64,000 bases of DNA from Acidovorax sp. MR-S7 (GTDB lineage: Bacteria; Pseudomonadota; Gammaproteobacteria; Burkholderiales; Burkholderiaceae_C): the NCBI RefSeq assembly GCF_000400995.2, contig NZ_DF238897.1:340435-404434 (forward strand), given 5' to 3'. Shown here piece by piece: positions 20,160 through 26,775 of this stretch. Position 1 is the first letter of the stretch; the number at the start of each line of letters is the position of its first letter. A program made the translations under genes and the position numbers. The notes beneath the pieces were generated by a model. The model was not told the DNA's origin and did no database searches. It was given only the letters and a program-made list of their open reading frames with translations.

Positions 20160-20232
20160 CGCCCCGCCGCGCTGGTGGCGTCCCCCTGCCCGCATTGCGC
20201 AGCAATGCGAGCGCTGGGGGAAGGCGCGAAGC
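20160..20232. repeat. GC-rich nested palindrome (Comamonadaceae-type intergenic repeat)
   Basis: The 202-bp gap between the convergent outer-membrane factor and TonB-receptor genes holds a perfect hairpin CGCATTGC-GCA-GCAATGCG (20191-20209), enclosed by CCCCC/GGGGG arms (20182-20186 and 20216-20220) and flanked by GCCCCGCCGCGCTGGTGGCG. I recall similar blocks as repeats in genomes of this family, but this is the only copy in the window. It may terminate transcription from both sides. The rest of the gap (20046-20159) shows nothing recognisable. Confidence 0.6.
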
Positions 20233-20247
20233 GACTCAGGGGAGTGC

Positions 20248-22329
20248 TCAGAATCTGTACGTCAGGCCGGCGCTGATGCTGCGCCCGTTGCCCGACAGGA
20301 AAGTGGGCATGGCGGCCGTGCCCGTGCCGCGGATGACGAAGGCGCTGGCGTAGGTGCGGTCGGTCAGGTTGTCCACGCTCACGTAGGCCTGCCACTGGCT
20401 GCCGGGCTGGTAGGCCACGCGCAGGCCGAGCAGGGCGTAGCTGTCTTGCTCCGTGCCGGCGGTGTTGGCGTGGTTGGTGGGGGTCTTGCCGGGCTTCCAG
20501 CGCAGCGTGGGGCCCATGCTCCAGGGGCCCTGGCGGACCATCAGCTCCGCATGCAGCAGGTGGCGGGGAATGCCCGCGATGCGGTTGCCCGCGTACTCCC
20601 CTGCGCGGAAGCGGAAGTCGTTGAACGTGTAGGCCGCCTGGTATTGCAGGGTGGTGCCGCCCCAGCCGACCTGCCCCTTGGCGCCCAGCTCCACGCCCTG
20701 GTGGACAGTGCGGTCGCGGTAGTTGAAGGTGCCCGAGGTGGTGCCGTCGTCCGAGAACACTTCCATCAGCTCGTCGCGCACGTGGCTGCGGTAGACGCTG
20801 GCGGACCATTCGCCTGCGTCGCGGCCCGTGCCGTAGCTGCCGCGGGCGCCGACCTCGGCGGTCCAGGCGCGCTGCAGGTCCAGGCGGTTCATCGTGGCGC
20901 CCGAGAGGATTTCCCAGTACGTGGGCGCCTCGCTGCTGCGGCTCAGGTTGGCGAACGCGCGGGTGGCATCGCTGGCCTGCCAGAGCACGCCGACCTTGGG
21001 CAGCGCGGCGTTCCACTGCTGGTCGAGCTGCCTGCCCGAGCCCAGTTCGCGCGCATCGCGTATGGATTGGACGTAGCGCAGGTCGCCGGTCGCTTCGAGC
21101 CGCGGCGCCAGGCGCCAGGCCAGGGCGATGTTGGCGCTGCGGTTCTCCGCGCCCAGGTCGTAGCGCGCCACCGCCGGCAGGCGCTGGCCCGCGGCGTTGA
21201 TGGGGTGCATGTCGCGCTGCATGCTCGTGCGCGCCCAGTCCAGGCCCGCGCGGTAGGCCAGCGCGCCGGACTGGCCGCGCGTCGTCCACTGCAGGCCGGT
21301 GGTGTGCCCGTCCGTGGGGGAGGACATGGCGGGCGAGGTGAAGGTGTCGTCGATGCTTTGCCAGTAGACGCCCACCGTGTGGCTGAGCGCCTCGCCGCCC
21401 CAGGCCGTGCGGTTGGCCAGGCGCAGCTGCCGGGTCTGGCGGTTGGGGTCGCGCAGGTAGATGTTGTTGGCCTGGTCCACCGGGGTGTTGTAGTCGCCCA
21501 GGACGCTGCGCGGGTCGCTCTGCAGGCGCGCCTTGGGAATGACGTTGGGGATGTCGAAGCCCAGGTCGGTGTAGGACAGGTAGGTGCGGTTCTCGATGCC
21601 GGAGGAGCGCCAGCCCGCGTTGGCGTGCAGGCTGCTGCGCTCGGAGGCCGAGTGGTGGCGGTAGCCATCCGCCTCGTCGTGGCTGACGAAGATGCGCCCG
21701 TCCCAGTATTCGCCCTGGCCGCCGATGCCGGCGGTCAGGCCCTTGCGGCCGAAGCTGCCCGCGTCCAGGCGTACGTGGTTGGCCTGGCCGCCCACGACGG
21801 ACTGGAAGTCCAGCTCGCCGCCCAGCGTGCTGGCGGCCGCGCTCTGGGCATTGGCGCCGCGCCGCACGGAGACCAGCGCGCTGTTGCGCGGCTCCAGCGT
21901 GCTGATGACGAAGGAGCCGTCCGCCTCGTTGAGCGGCAGGCCGTCCTGCAGCAGCAGTACGCCGCGGTTCACGGGATTGCTCTGGATGCCCGAGCCGCGG
22001 ATGTTCAGGCGCGGCTGGTCCTGGCCGCCGAAGAACTCCTGCACCACGATGCCGGGCTCGCCGCCGATCGCGTCCTGCAGGGTGTTCAGGCGCACTTTTT
22101 CCTGTGGCGCGACGAGGTTGACGCCACCCGGCGTGCGCTCCAGCTGCTGGCGCAGGCGGGTGGCGCTGGGAGACAGCAGCGGCGTGGCGCTGTCCGTATC
22201 ACCGCTGACCACCACGGGGGGCAGCGTGGGCCCGGCGCCTGCTCCTTGCGCGAGGACCAGGGACGGAAGGGCCAGCATGGCGAGGGCCAGGGGGGGCGTT
22301 TCATGAAGGTTGCGGACATGGCGGTGCAC
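20248..22329 (-). CDS. TonB-dependent outer-membrane receptor
   Basis: 693 aa. Signal peptide (LAMLALPSLVLA), a plug domain (residues about 45-170, with LRQQLERTPGGVNL, RLNIRGSGIQSNPVNRGVLL and DGLPLNEADGSF) and a 22-strand barrel ending in the aromatic SAGLTYRF signature. It takes up a ligand across the outer membrane using TonB energy. The ligand is not evident: there are no Met/His-rich copper motifs and no heme-receptor FRAP/NPNL motif. It is the last gene of a five-gene operon with a NitT/TauT-type ABC importer, so outer- and inner-membrane steps probably serve one substrate. A Fur-like box upstream of the operon suggests an iron-related ligand. Confidence 0.9.
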   Translation of the reverse strand: MHRHVRNLHETPPLALAMLALPSLVLAQGAGAGPTLPPVVVSGDTDSATPLLSPSATRLRQQLERTPGGVNLVAPQEKVRLNTLQDAIGGEPGIVVQEFFGGQDQPRLNIRGSGIQSNPVNRGVLLLQDGLPLNEADGSFVISTLEPRNSALVSVRRGANAQSAAASTLGGELDFQSVVGGQANHVRLDAGSFGRKGLTAGIGGQGEYWDGRIFVSHDEADGYRHHSASERSSLHANAGWRSSGIENRTYLSYTDLGFDIPNVIPKARLQSDPRSVLGDYNTPVDQANNIYLRDPNRQTRQLRLANRTAWGGEALSHTVGVYWQSIDDTFTSPAMSSPTDGHTTGLQWTTRGQSGALAYRAGLDWARTSMQRDMHPINAAGQRLPAVARYDLGAENRSANIALAWRLAPRLEATGDLRYVQSIRDARELGSGRQLDQQWNAALPKVGVLWQASDATRAFANLSRSSEAPTYWEILSGATMNRLDLQRAWTAEVGARGSYGTGRDAGEWSASVYRSHVRDELMEVFSDDGTTSGTFNYRDRTVHQGVELGAKGQVGWGGTTLQYQAAYTFNDFRFRAGEYAGNRIAGIPRHLLHAELMVRQGPWSMGPTLRWKPGKTPTNHANTAGTEQDSYALLGLRVAYQPGSQWQAYVSVDNLTDRTYASAFVIRGTGTAAMPTFLSGNGRSISAGLTYRF

Positions 22330-22368
22330 TGCGAAGGATGGAGGGAGGATGGAAAGGGGGAGGGGATG

Positions 22369-22809
22369 TCACCCGGCGTAGAACATCCACTTGGCGAGCA
22401 GGACGATGCCCACCATGTGGGCGAAGACGCTCTGGTGGATGCGCTTGAAATGGAGGCTGTGCAGCTTGCCGCGCCGGCGCAGCGTCATGGCGGTGATGAA
22501 GTGGCCGAAGACGCTGGTGGCCAGCGCGATCTTGAGCCACAGCATGGCGCCCAGGTGGCTGGACAGCGGTGAGGCCAGCACGGGCAGGTAGCGGATCCAG
22601 GCCATGCCGATGCCCGCACTGAACAGCGCCAGCAGGACCCAGGGCATGATCTTGCGCGCGCGGCTGCCGATGGCGATCTCGACGGAGCGCATCACCTCGC
22701 GCGGCAGGTGCTTGCGGATGCCTTCGAGCATCAGCACCTCGAAGAACACGGTGCCGATGAAGAACAGGGCGCAGAACAGGTGGATCGTCAGCAGGACGGG
22801 GTAGGTCAT
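22369..22809 (-). CDS. Small four-helix membrane protein of the ABC/TonB operon
   Basis: 146 aa with four strongly hydrophobic segments (MTYPVLLTIHLFCALFFIG; IMPWVLLALFSAGIGMAW; LWLKIALATSVFGHFITAM; VFAHMVGIVLLAKWMFYAG). A histidine sits in or near several helices (His10, and those of FGHF, IHQS and FAHM), a layout seen in heme-b or metal-carrying small membrane proteins such as CopD-like families. I do not recognise a named family. Its start overlaps the ATPase stop (ATGA), so it is tightly coupled to the importer. It could act as a reductase or metal/heme-handling partner; that is inference. Confidence 0.75.
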   Translation of the reverse strand: MTYPVLLTIHLFCALFFIGTVFFEVLMLEGIRKHLPREVMRSVEIAIGSRARKIMPWVLLALFSAGIGMAWIRYLPVLASPLSSHLGAMLWLKIALATSVFGHFITAMTLRRRGKLHSLHFKRIHQSVFAHMVGIVLLAKWMFYAG

Positions 22810-23468
22810 GGAGTGGGCTCCTGGGCGGTCGTGGGGAAAGGGTATGCGCCGGCGTTCCAGGGCCGCAGCCGGGCGCCGCGCACTTCCAGGCAGCGCTGCA
22901 CCATGCAGGCGAGCTCCTGCGGGTGGTGGCTCACGCACAGCAGCGCCGCGCCGCTCTCCGCGAGGGCGGCCACGCACAGGTCTGCCATGCGCCGGCGCAG
23001 CGCGGGGTCCAGCGCGCTGAAGGGCTCGTCCAGCAGCAGCAGGTCGGGCTCCATGGCCAGCGCGCGGGCCAGCGCGGCGCGCTGCGCCATGCCGCCGGAC
23101 AGCTCGCGCGGCCAGGCCAGGGCGGTGCGTGCGGGAAGCTCCACCCGCTCCAGCCACTGCAGGGCCTGGGCATGGGCCGCGCCGGGCGCCATGCCACCTG
23201 CCCGCAGTGGCAGCGCGAGGTTGTCGCCCACGGTGCGCCAGGGCAGCAGGCGCGGCTCCTGGAACAGCAGGACGGTGCGGGAAAAGCCGTTGCGCACCGT
23301 GCCGCAGGAGGGTTTTTGCAGGCCGCAGGCCAGGCGCAGCAGCGCGCTCTTGCCGGCGCCGCTGGGCCCCAGCAGGCCGATGCGCTCGCCCGCCCGCACG
23401 CGCAGGTCCACGCCTTCGAGCACCTGGTGCGCGCCGAAGCGCAGGCCGAGTCCGTGCAGCTCAAGCAT
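22806..23468 (-). CDS. ABC importer ATP-binding protein (NitT/TauT type)
   Basis: 220 aa. Walker A GPSGAGKSALLR, signature LSGGMAQRAALARAL, Walker B LLLLDEPFSALD and H-loop CVSHHPQEL are intact. The short length and FSALD context place it with SsuB/TauB/NrtD-like ATPases. It overlaps the permease gene by 8 bp and the small membrane protein by 4 bp. It powers the importer whose binding protein is encoded at the head of the operon. Confidence 0.92.
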   Translation of the reverse strand: MLELHGLGLRFGAHQVLEGVDLRVRAGERIGLLGPSGAGKSALLRLACGLQKPSCGTVRNGFSRTVLLFQEPRLLPWRTVGDNLALPLRAGGMAPGAAHAQALQWLERVELPARTALAWPRELSGGMAQRAALARALAMEPDLLLLDEPFSALDPALRRRMADLCVAALAESGAALLCVSHHPQELACMVQRCLEVRGARLRPWNAGAYPFPTTAQEPTP

Positions 23469-24234
23469 CGCGCAGCTCCTGCCAGCGGCCCAGCGTGCGC
23501 TGCAGCGGCTGGATGAGCGCCAGCTCCAGCACCCCGACGAAGGCCAGGATCAGCAGCACCCAGGCATACAGCTCGGCGCTGTCGAACGTGGCGCGCGCAT
23601 TGGCCAGCGCGTGGCCCACGCCGCTGTCGGCGCCCAGCACCTCGGCCATGACCACCAGGCGGATGCCGCCGTTCACGGCGATCAGCAGCGCGGCGCTCAG
23701 CGGTGCGGTCAGCGCGGGGATGTAGAGGTGGCGCAGCCGCAGCCACAAGCCGAAGCGGTAGACGTGCGTCATCTCCAGCAGCTGCCGGTCCACCTGCAGC
23801 ATGCCCTTGACCGTGTTCACGTACAGCCCCGGCGCGGTCATCAGCGCCGCGAGGAAAACCACCATGGACGAGCCCAGCCCGAACCACAGCATGGCCAGCA
23901 GCACGACCACCACGGACGGGATGGCCATGAGCAGCCAGCGCAGCGGCTCCAGCGCGCCGCGCAGGCGCGGGTGGGCGGCAGCCGCCAGGCCCAGCACGAA
24001 GCCGCACAGGCACCCGGTGCCGATGCCGACGAAGGCGCGGCCCAGGCTGGTGGCCGCAGCGGGGTAGAAGCGGCCGCTCTCGACCAGGGGGCCGATGGCC
24101 AGCACCGCCTCCTGGGGCGTGGCCATGAGCAGCGGCCCCAGGTAGCCGGCCGTGACGTGCCAGGCGAGCAGGATGGCCGCGAGCCCCGCTGCCGCCCAGG
24201 CGCGGGAGGTGCGCAGCGTGGGCGTGCGCATCAT
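23461..24234 (-). CDS. ABC importer permease (NitT/TauT type, BPD_transp_1)
   Basis: 257 aa, about six membrane helices. The cytoplasmic EAA-type coupling loop is seen around GGIRLVVMAEVLGADSGVGH. The start is one of two consecutive ATG codons (MMRTPTLRTS) overlapping the stop of the binding-protein gene. The SsuC/TauC-like fold and gene order (binding protein-permease-ATPase) match NitT/TauT importers, which usually carry nitrate, sulfonates or cyanate. The link with a TonB receptor suggests a larger or metal-bound ligand here. Confidence 0.9.
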   Translation of the reverse strand: MMRTPTLRTSRAWAAAGLAAILLAWHVTAGYLGPLLMATPQEAVLAIGPLVESGRFYPAAATSLGRAFVGIGTGCLCGFVLGLAAAAHPRLRGALEPLRWLLMAIPSVVVVLLAMLWFGLGSSMVVFLAALMTAPGLYVNTVKGMLQVDRQLLEMTHVYRFGLWLRLRHLYIPALTAPLSAALLIAVNGGIRLVVMAEVLGADSGVGHALANARATFDSAELYAWVLLILAFVGVLELALIQPLQRTLGRWQELRDA

Positions 24235-25229
24235 GGCCCGTAGAACCCGTCGGCCGGCAGCCGGTTGCCGATGGCCTTGGGGTGCTTGGCCTGCAGCAGT
24301 GTGTAGAGCGCCTGCAGCTGCGCACGCACGGCCGTGGCCGGGCGGCTTTCCAGCCGCGTGACCTCGATGGCCTGCTGCAGTACGGGCACGGGCATGTGGG
24401 GCAGGTACTTGTGGGCGATCCGGGCGCATTCCAGCGCCTGGGCCTTGCACCAGCGGGCCGAGGCGGCATAGGCCTGCTCCACGGCTTCGGAAAGCGCGCG
24501 GTTGTCGGCCACGGTGGCGTTGGCCATCAGGCCGGCCTGGGGCAGGCTGGGCTGGGCGGGGAACTGGGTGGCCCACACGCCTTCCAGGCTCTGCACGCGG
24601 TGCAGGGGGCGGGGCGCTCTCTGCTGCTGGTTGCGCCACAGCAGCATGGAGGCCATGGGCTCGGCCAGCACCACGTGCCTGCCCTGGCCGGAGAGCATGA
24701 GCGCGATCGCGTCCTGGCCGGTGCGGGTGCGGCGCACTTTCACGGCGGGCTGGCCGTCCTGCGCTTGCGCGGTGAGCAGGGTGTCGATCAGCACGTCGCC
24801 CAGGTCATGCTGGAAGGGCGAGAGCAGTTCCTCGCCGCCCAGGTCCGCGAAGCGCTGGACCTTGGGGTCGGTGCTCACCAGCCACACCAGCCCCCAGACG
24901 GACACGCTGAGCAGGCGCGTGTTCTGCCCCTTGCTGGCCAGCAGGGCCGGCAGCGTGGTGGGCGCGGCGCTGAAGTCCAGCTTCTTCTGCACCAGCAGGG
25001 CGCTGAGCTGGTCGTGGCTTTCCCACACGCGGAATTCCACGTTCTGCGCATGGGCGCGCAGCGCCTGCGTCTCCACCATGTGCATCAGCGGGTAGCTCAC
25101 CACGGCGCCCGGGCCCCCCAGCGTCAGCGTGCCGAGGGCAGGAGCCGCCAGCGCACAGGAGGCCAGCGAGGCGGCGCCCGCGAACACCCAGCGGGCCGTG
25201 GCGACGGAGAAATGGTTCATGCGATTCAT
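24231..25229 (-). CDS. ABC importer substrate-binding protein (NitT/TauT type)
   Basis: 332 aa, periplasmic. A signal peptide VFAGAASLASCALA precedes the mature chain; LASC could also be read as a lipobox. The body has the two-lobe SBP layout (GPGAVVSYPLMHMVETQALR; ESHDQLSALLVQKKLDFSAA; NTRLLSVSVWGLVWLVS). Similarity to named nitrate or sulfonate binders is weak, so the substrate is open. First gene of the five-gene operon. Two in-frame starts (25229, 25220) are possible. A Fur-like box touches the start and an FNR-type palindrome lies 48 nt upstream of the first ATG. Confidence 0.85.
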   Translation of the reverse strand: MNRMNHFSVATARWVFAGAASLASCALAAPALGTLTLGGPGAVVSYPLMHMVETQALRAHAQNVEFRVWESHDQLSALLVQKKLDFSAAPTTLPALLASKGQNTRLLSVSVWGLVWLVSTDPKVQRFADLGGEELLSPFQHDLGDVLIDTLLTAQAQDGQPAVKVRRTRTGQDAIALMLSGQGRHVVLAEPMASMLLWRNQQQRAPRPLHRVQSLEGVWATQFPAQPSLPQAGLMANATVADNRALSEAVEQAYAASARWCKAQALECARIAHKYLPHMPVPVLQQAIEVTRLESRPATAVRAQLQALYTLLQAKHPKAIGNRLPADGFYGP

Positions 25230-25247
25230 TTGAGAATTGTTATCATT
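25229..25247 (-). promoter_or_regulatory. Putative Fur box at the start of the ABC/TonB operon
   Basis: TTTGAGAATTGTTATCATT matches the Fur consensus form AATGAGAATCATTCTCATT at 14 of 19 positions by eye. It lies between the FNR-type palindrome and the operon start codon, a position suited to repression when iron is plentiful. Confidence 0.6.
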
Positions 25248-25257
25248 TAATGGTTGC

Positions 25258-25992
25258 ATGAACCCCTTGCACACCCCAATGACAAAAGTCAACGCGCTGG
25301 AGCCTGTACACCAGGCCATGCATGGGCTGCGCGCCGTGCCCCTGTTCGCCGACCTGCCCGACGAGGCCCTGGCCCGCCTGGCGGATGGGTGTGTCTTGCG
25401 CGAGTTCGGGTGCGGCGAATACCTCTTCCGGGAAGGCGATCCGGCGGGCCACTACTACTGGGTCGTGCAGGGCCAAGTCGAAGTCCTGCGCCACGGCATC
25501 GACGGGGAGGACCGCGTGTTCAGCGTCTTCGGGCGGGGGCACCTCGTCGCCATCGCGGCCATGTTCATGGAGCACGGCCGCTATCCCATGAACGCGCGCG
25601 GCCAGGACACGGCCCTGTGCCTGCGCCTGGAGCGCGATCCCTTGAGCGCCGCCTGCCTGAGCCACCCCGGCCTGGCGCTGCGCATGCTGCGCATGATGGG
25701 CGCGGCGGTCTACCAGCGCGTCAACGAGGTGGAGTGGCTCACCGCCAGCTCCGCGCCGCAGCGGCTGGCGCTCTACCTGCTGCGGTTGAGCGACCAGCAG
25801 GGCCGCACCCTGCAGCTGCCGCTGAGCCAGCGCCAGCTGGCCTCGCGGCTGGGCGTGCGCGCGGAGACGCTGAACCGGCTGCTGTCCGACTGGCAGGCGC
25901 GCGGCTACGTGGCCGGGCGTGGGCGGGAGTGGGCGATCAACGACCGCTGCTACCTGCAGCAGTTGACGCACGGCGCCGTGCGTGCGTTCTGA
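25258..25992 (+). CDS. Crp/Fnr family transcriptional regulator
   Basis: About 244 aa from ATG 25258 (alternative starts 25279 and 25318; none has a clear ribosome-binding site). An N-terminal cyclic-nucleotide-binding-like fold (residues about 25-140) is followed by a long dimer helix and a winged helix with recognition segment LASRLGVRAETLNRLL. The ETLNR stretch corresponds to the ETISR of FNR, with Asn in place of the Ser that contacts DNA, consistent with a TTGA-type half-site. The N-terminal cysteine cluster of oxygen-sensing FNR is absent, so it is more like DNR/NnrR or a heme or NO sensor. It is divergent from the ABC/TonB operon and followed by the globin gene; both carry the same operator. 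Confidence 0.9.
   Translation: MNPLHTPMTKVNALEPVHQAMHGLRAVPLFADLPDEALARLADGCVLREFGCGEYLFREGDPAGHYYWVVQGQVEVLRHGIDGEDRVFSVFGRGHLVAIAAMFMEHGRYPMNARGQDTALCLRLERDPLSAACLSHPGLALRMLRMMGAAVYQRVNEVEWLTASSAPQRLALYLLRLSDQQGRTLQLPLSQRQLASRLGVRAETLNRLLSDWQARGYVAGRGREWAINDRCYLQQLTHGAVRAF
25278..25292 (-). promoter_or_regulatory. FNR/DNR-type operator upstream of the ABC/TonB operon
   Basis: Read on the minus strand: TTGACTTTTGTCATT, an imperfect TTGAC-N4-GTCAA-type palindrome. Its inner edge is exactly 48 nt from the binding-protein ATG (25229). With the site centred at -41.5, the predicted -10 falls near CATTAAAT (about 25246-25253). The regulator gene's ATG at 25279 lies inside the same site, so autoregulation is also possible. 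Confidence 0.7.
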
Positions 25993-25998
25993 AACGGC

Positions 25999-26041
25999 TT
26001 GACCTTTGTCATTGGGCCGCCGCGCGGCGGCTGCTGAGAAT
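25999..26041 (+). promoter_or_regulatory. FNR/DNR-type operator and class II promoter of the globin gene
   Basis: TTGACCTTTGTCATT at 25999-26013 differs by one base from the operator at 25278-25292 (minus strand), and the match continues with GGG on the 3' side in both. The inner edge is exactly 48 nt from the globin ATG. If the site is centred at -41.5, the -10 hexamer is expected at 26036-26041, where GAGAAT is found. This is the layout of an activator-dependent class II promoter. Confidence 0.75.
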
Positions 26042-26061
26042 GCGCGGACAGGACCGCCGCC

Positions 26062-26754
26062 ATGCATTCACCCACCGCTTCACCCACAGCCTCTGCCGCC
26101 ACTTCCGCCGCCGCCGTCACCGAGGCCGATCTGCGGGTCCTGGTGCACACCTTCTACGCCCGTGTGCGCCAGGACCCGCTGCTGGCGCCGCTCTTCGAGT
26201 CGCACGTCGACGACTGGGACGCCCACCTGGAAACGCTCGTGGACTTCTGGCTGTGGCTGGTGCTGAAGAAGGAAGGCTTCGACGGCAGCCCCATGCCCAA
26301 GCATGCCCGGCTGCCGGGCCTGGGCTGGGCACATTTCGAGCGCTGGCTGGAGCTGTTCCACCGCACCACCGGCGAGCTGCAGGTGCCCGCGCTCAAGGAC
26401 ACCGTGGACGCCATGGCCCGGCGCATGGCCTCCACGCTGTGGCAGAACTACCAGAAGCACAACCCCGCCAGCGCCTGGCTGCGCGACATGCCCGCGGGGC
26501 TGTCGAGCTACAAGCGCTCGCCGGTCTTCACGCCGGCGAACCTGCCGGCCGCGTTCAAGGCCACGCACTCCATCAAGGCGGGCACGTGGGGGCTGCTGCG
26601 CGTGCACAGCGGCGCGCTGGTGTTCACCCTCGATGTCCAGCCGCCGCGCACCCTCCTGCTGGATGCGGGGGAGCAGCTGGTGGTGGAGCCCCAGGTGCCC
26701 CACCACGTGACCTTCGTGGCGGAAGGCGCTTTCCAGATCGACTTCCACCGCTGA
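26062..26754 (+). CDS. Truncated group III globin fused to a DUF1971 (TehB/YeaR-like) domain
   Basis: 230 aa. After a Ser/Thr/Ala-rich leader, residues about 18-140 form a truncated globin of the group III type: LRVLVHTFYARVRQDPLLAP, the WDAHLETLVDFWLWLVL helices and the His-containing PMPKHARLPGLGWAHFERWL. Residues about 150-230 are a DUF1971 cupin-like domain (SSYKRSPVFTPANLPAAF ... PQVPHHVTFVAEGAFQIDF). E. coli YeaR, a DUF1971 protein, is induced by nitrate and NO, which fits a role in NO or nitrite detoxification or sensing. The upstream FNR-type operator supports induction under low oxygen or NO. Converges on mutS with a 21-bp gap. Confidence 0.87.
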   Translation: MHSPTASPTASAATSAAAVTEADLRVLVHTFYARVRQDPLLAPLFESHVDDWDAHLETLVDFWLWLVLKKEGFDGSPMPKHARLPGLGWAHFERWLELFHRTTGELQVPALKDTVDAMARRMASTLWQNYQKHNPASAWLRDMPAGLSSYKRSPVFTPANLPAAFKATHSIKAGTWGLLRVHSGALVFTLDVQPPRTLLLDAGEQLVVEPQVPHHVTFVAEGAFQIDFHR

Positions 26755-26775
26755 CCGGGCCCGCGCCGCGGGCGC

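Noticed and set aside
20248..25229. Assigning the ABC/TonB operon to nitrate, taurine, copper or a siderophore
   Set aside because: The family of the ABC part is clear but the binding protein and receptor lack decisive ligand motifs; the substrate was left open.
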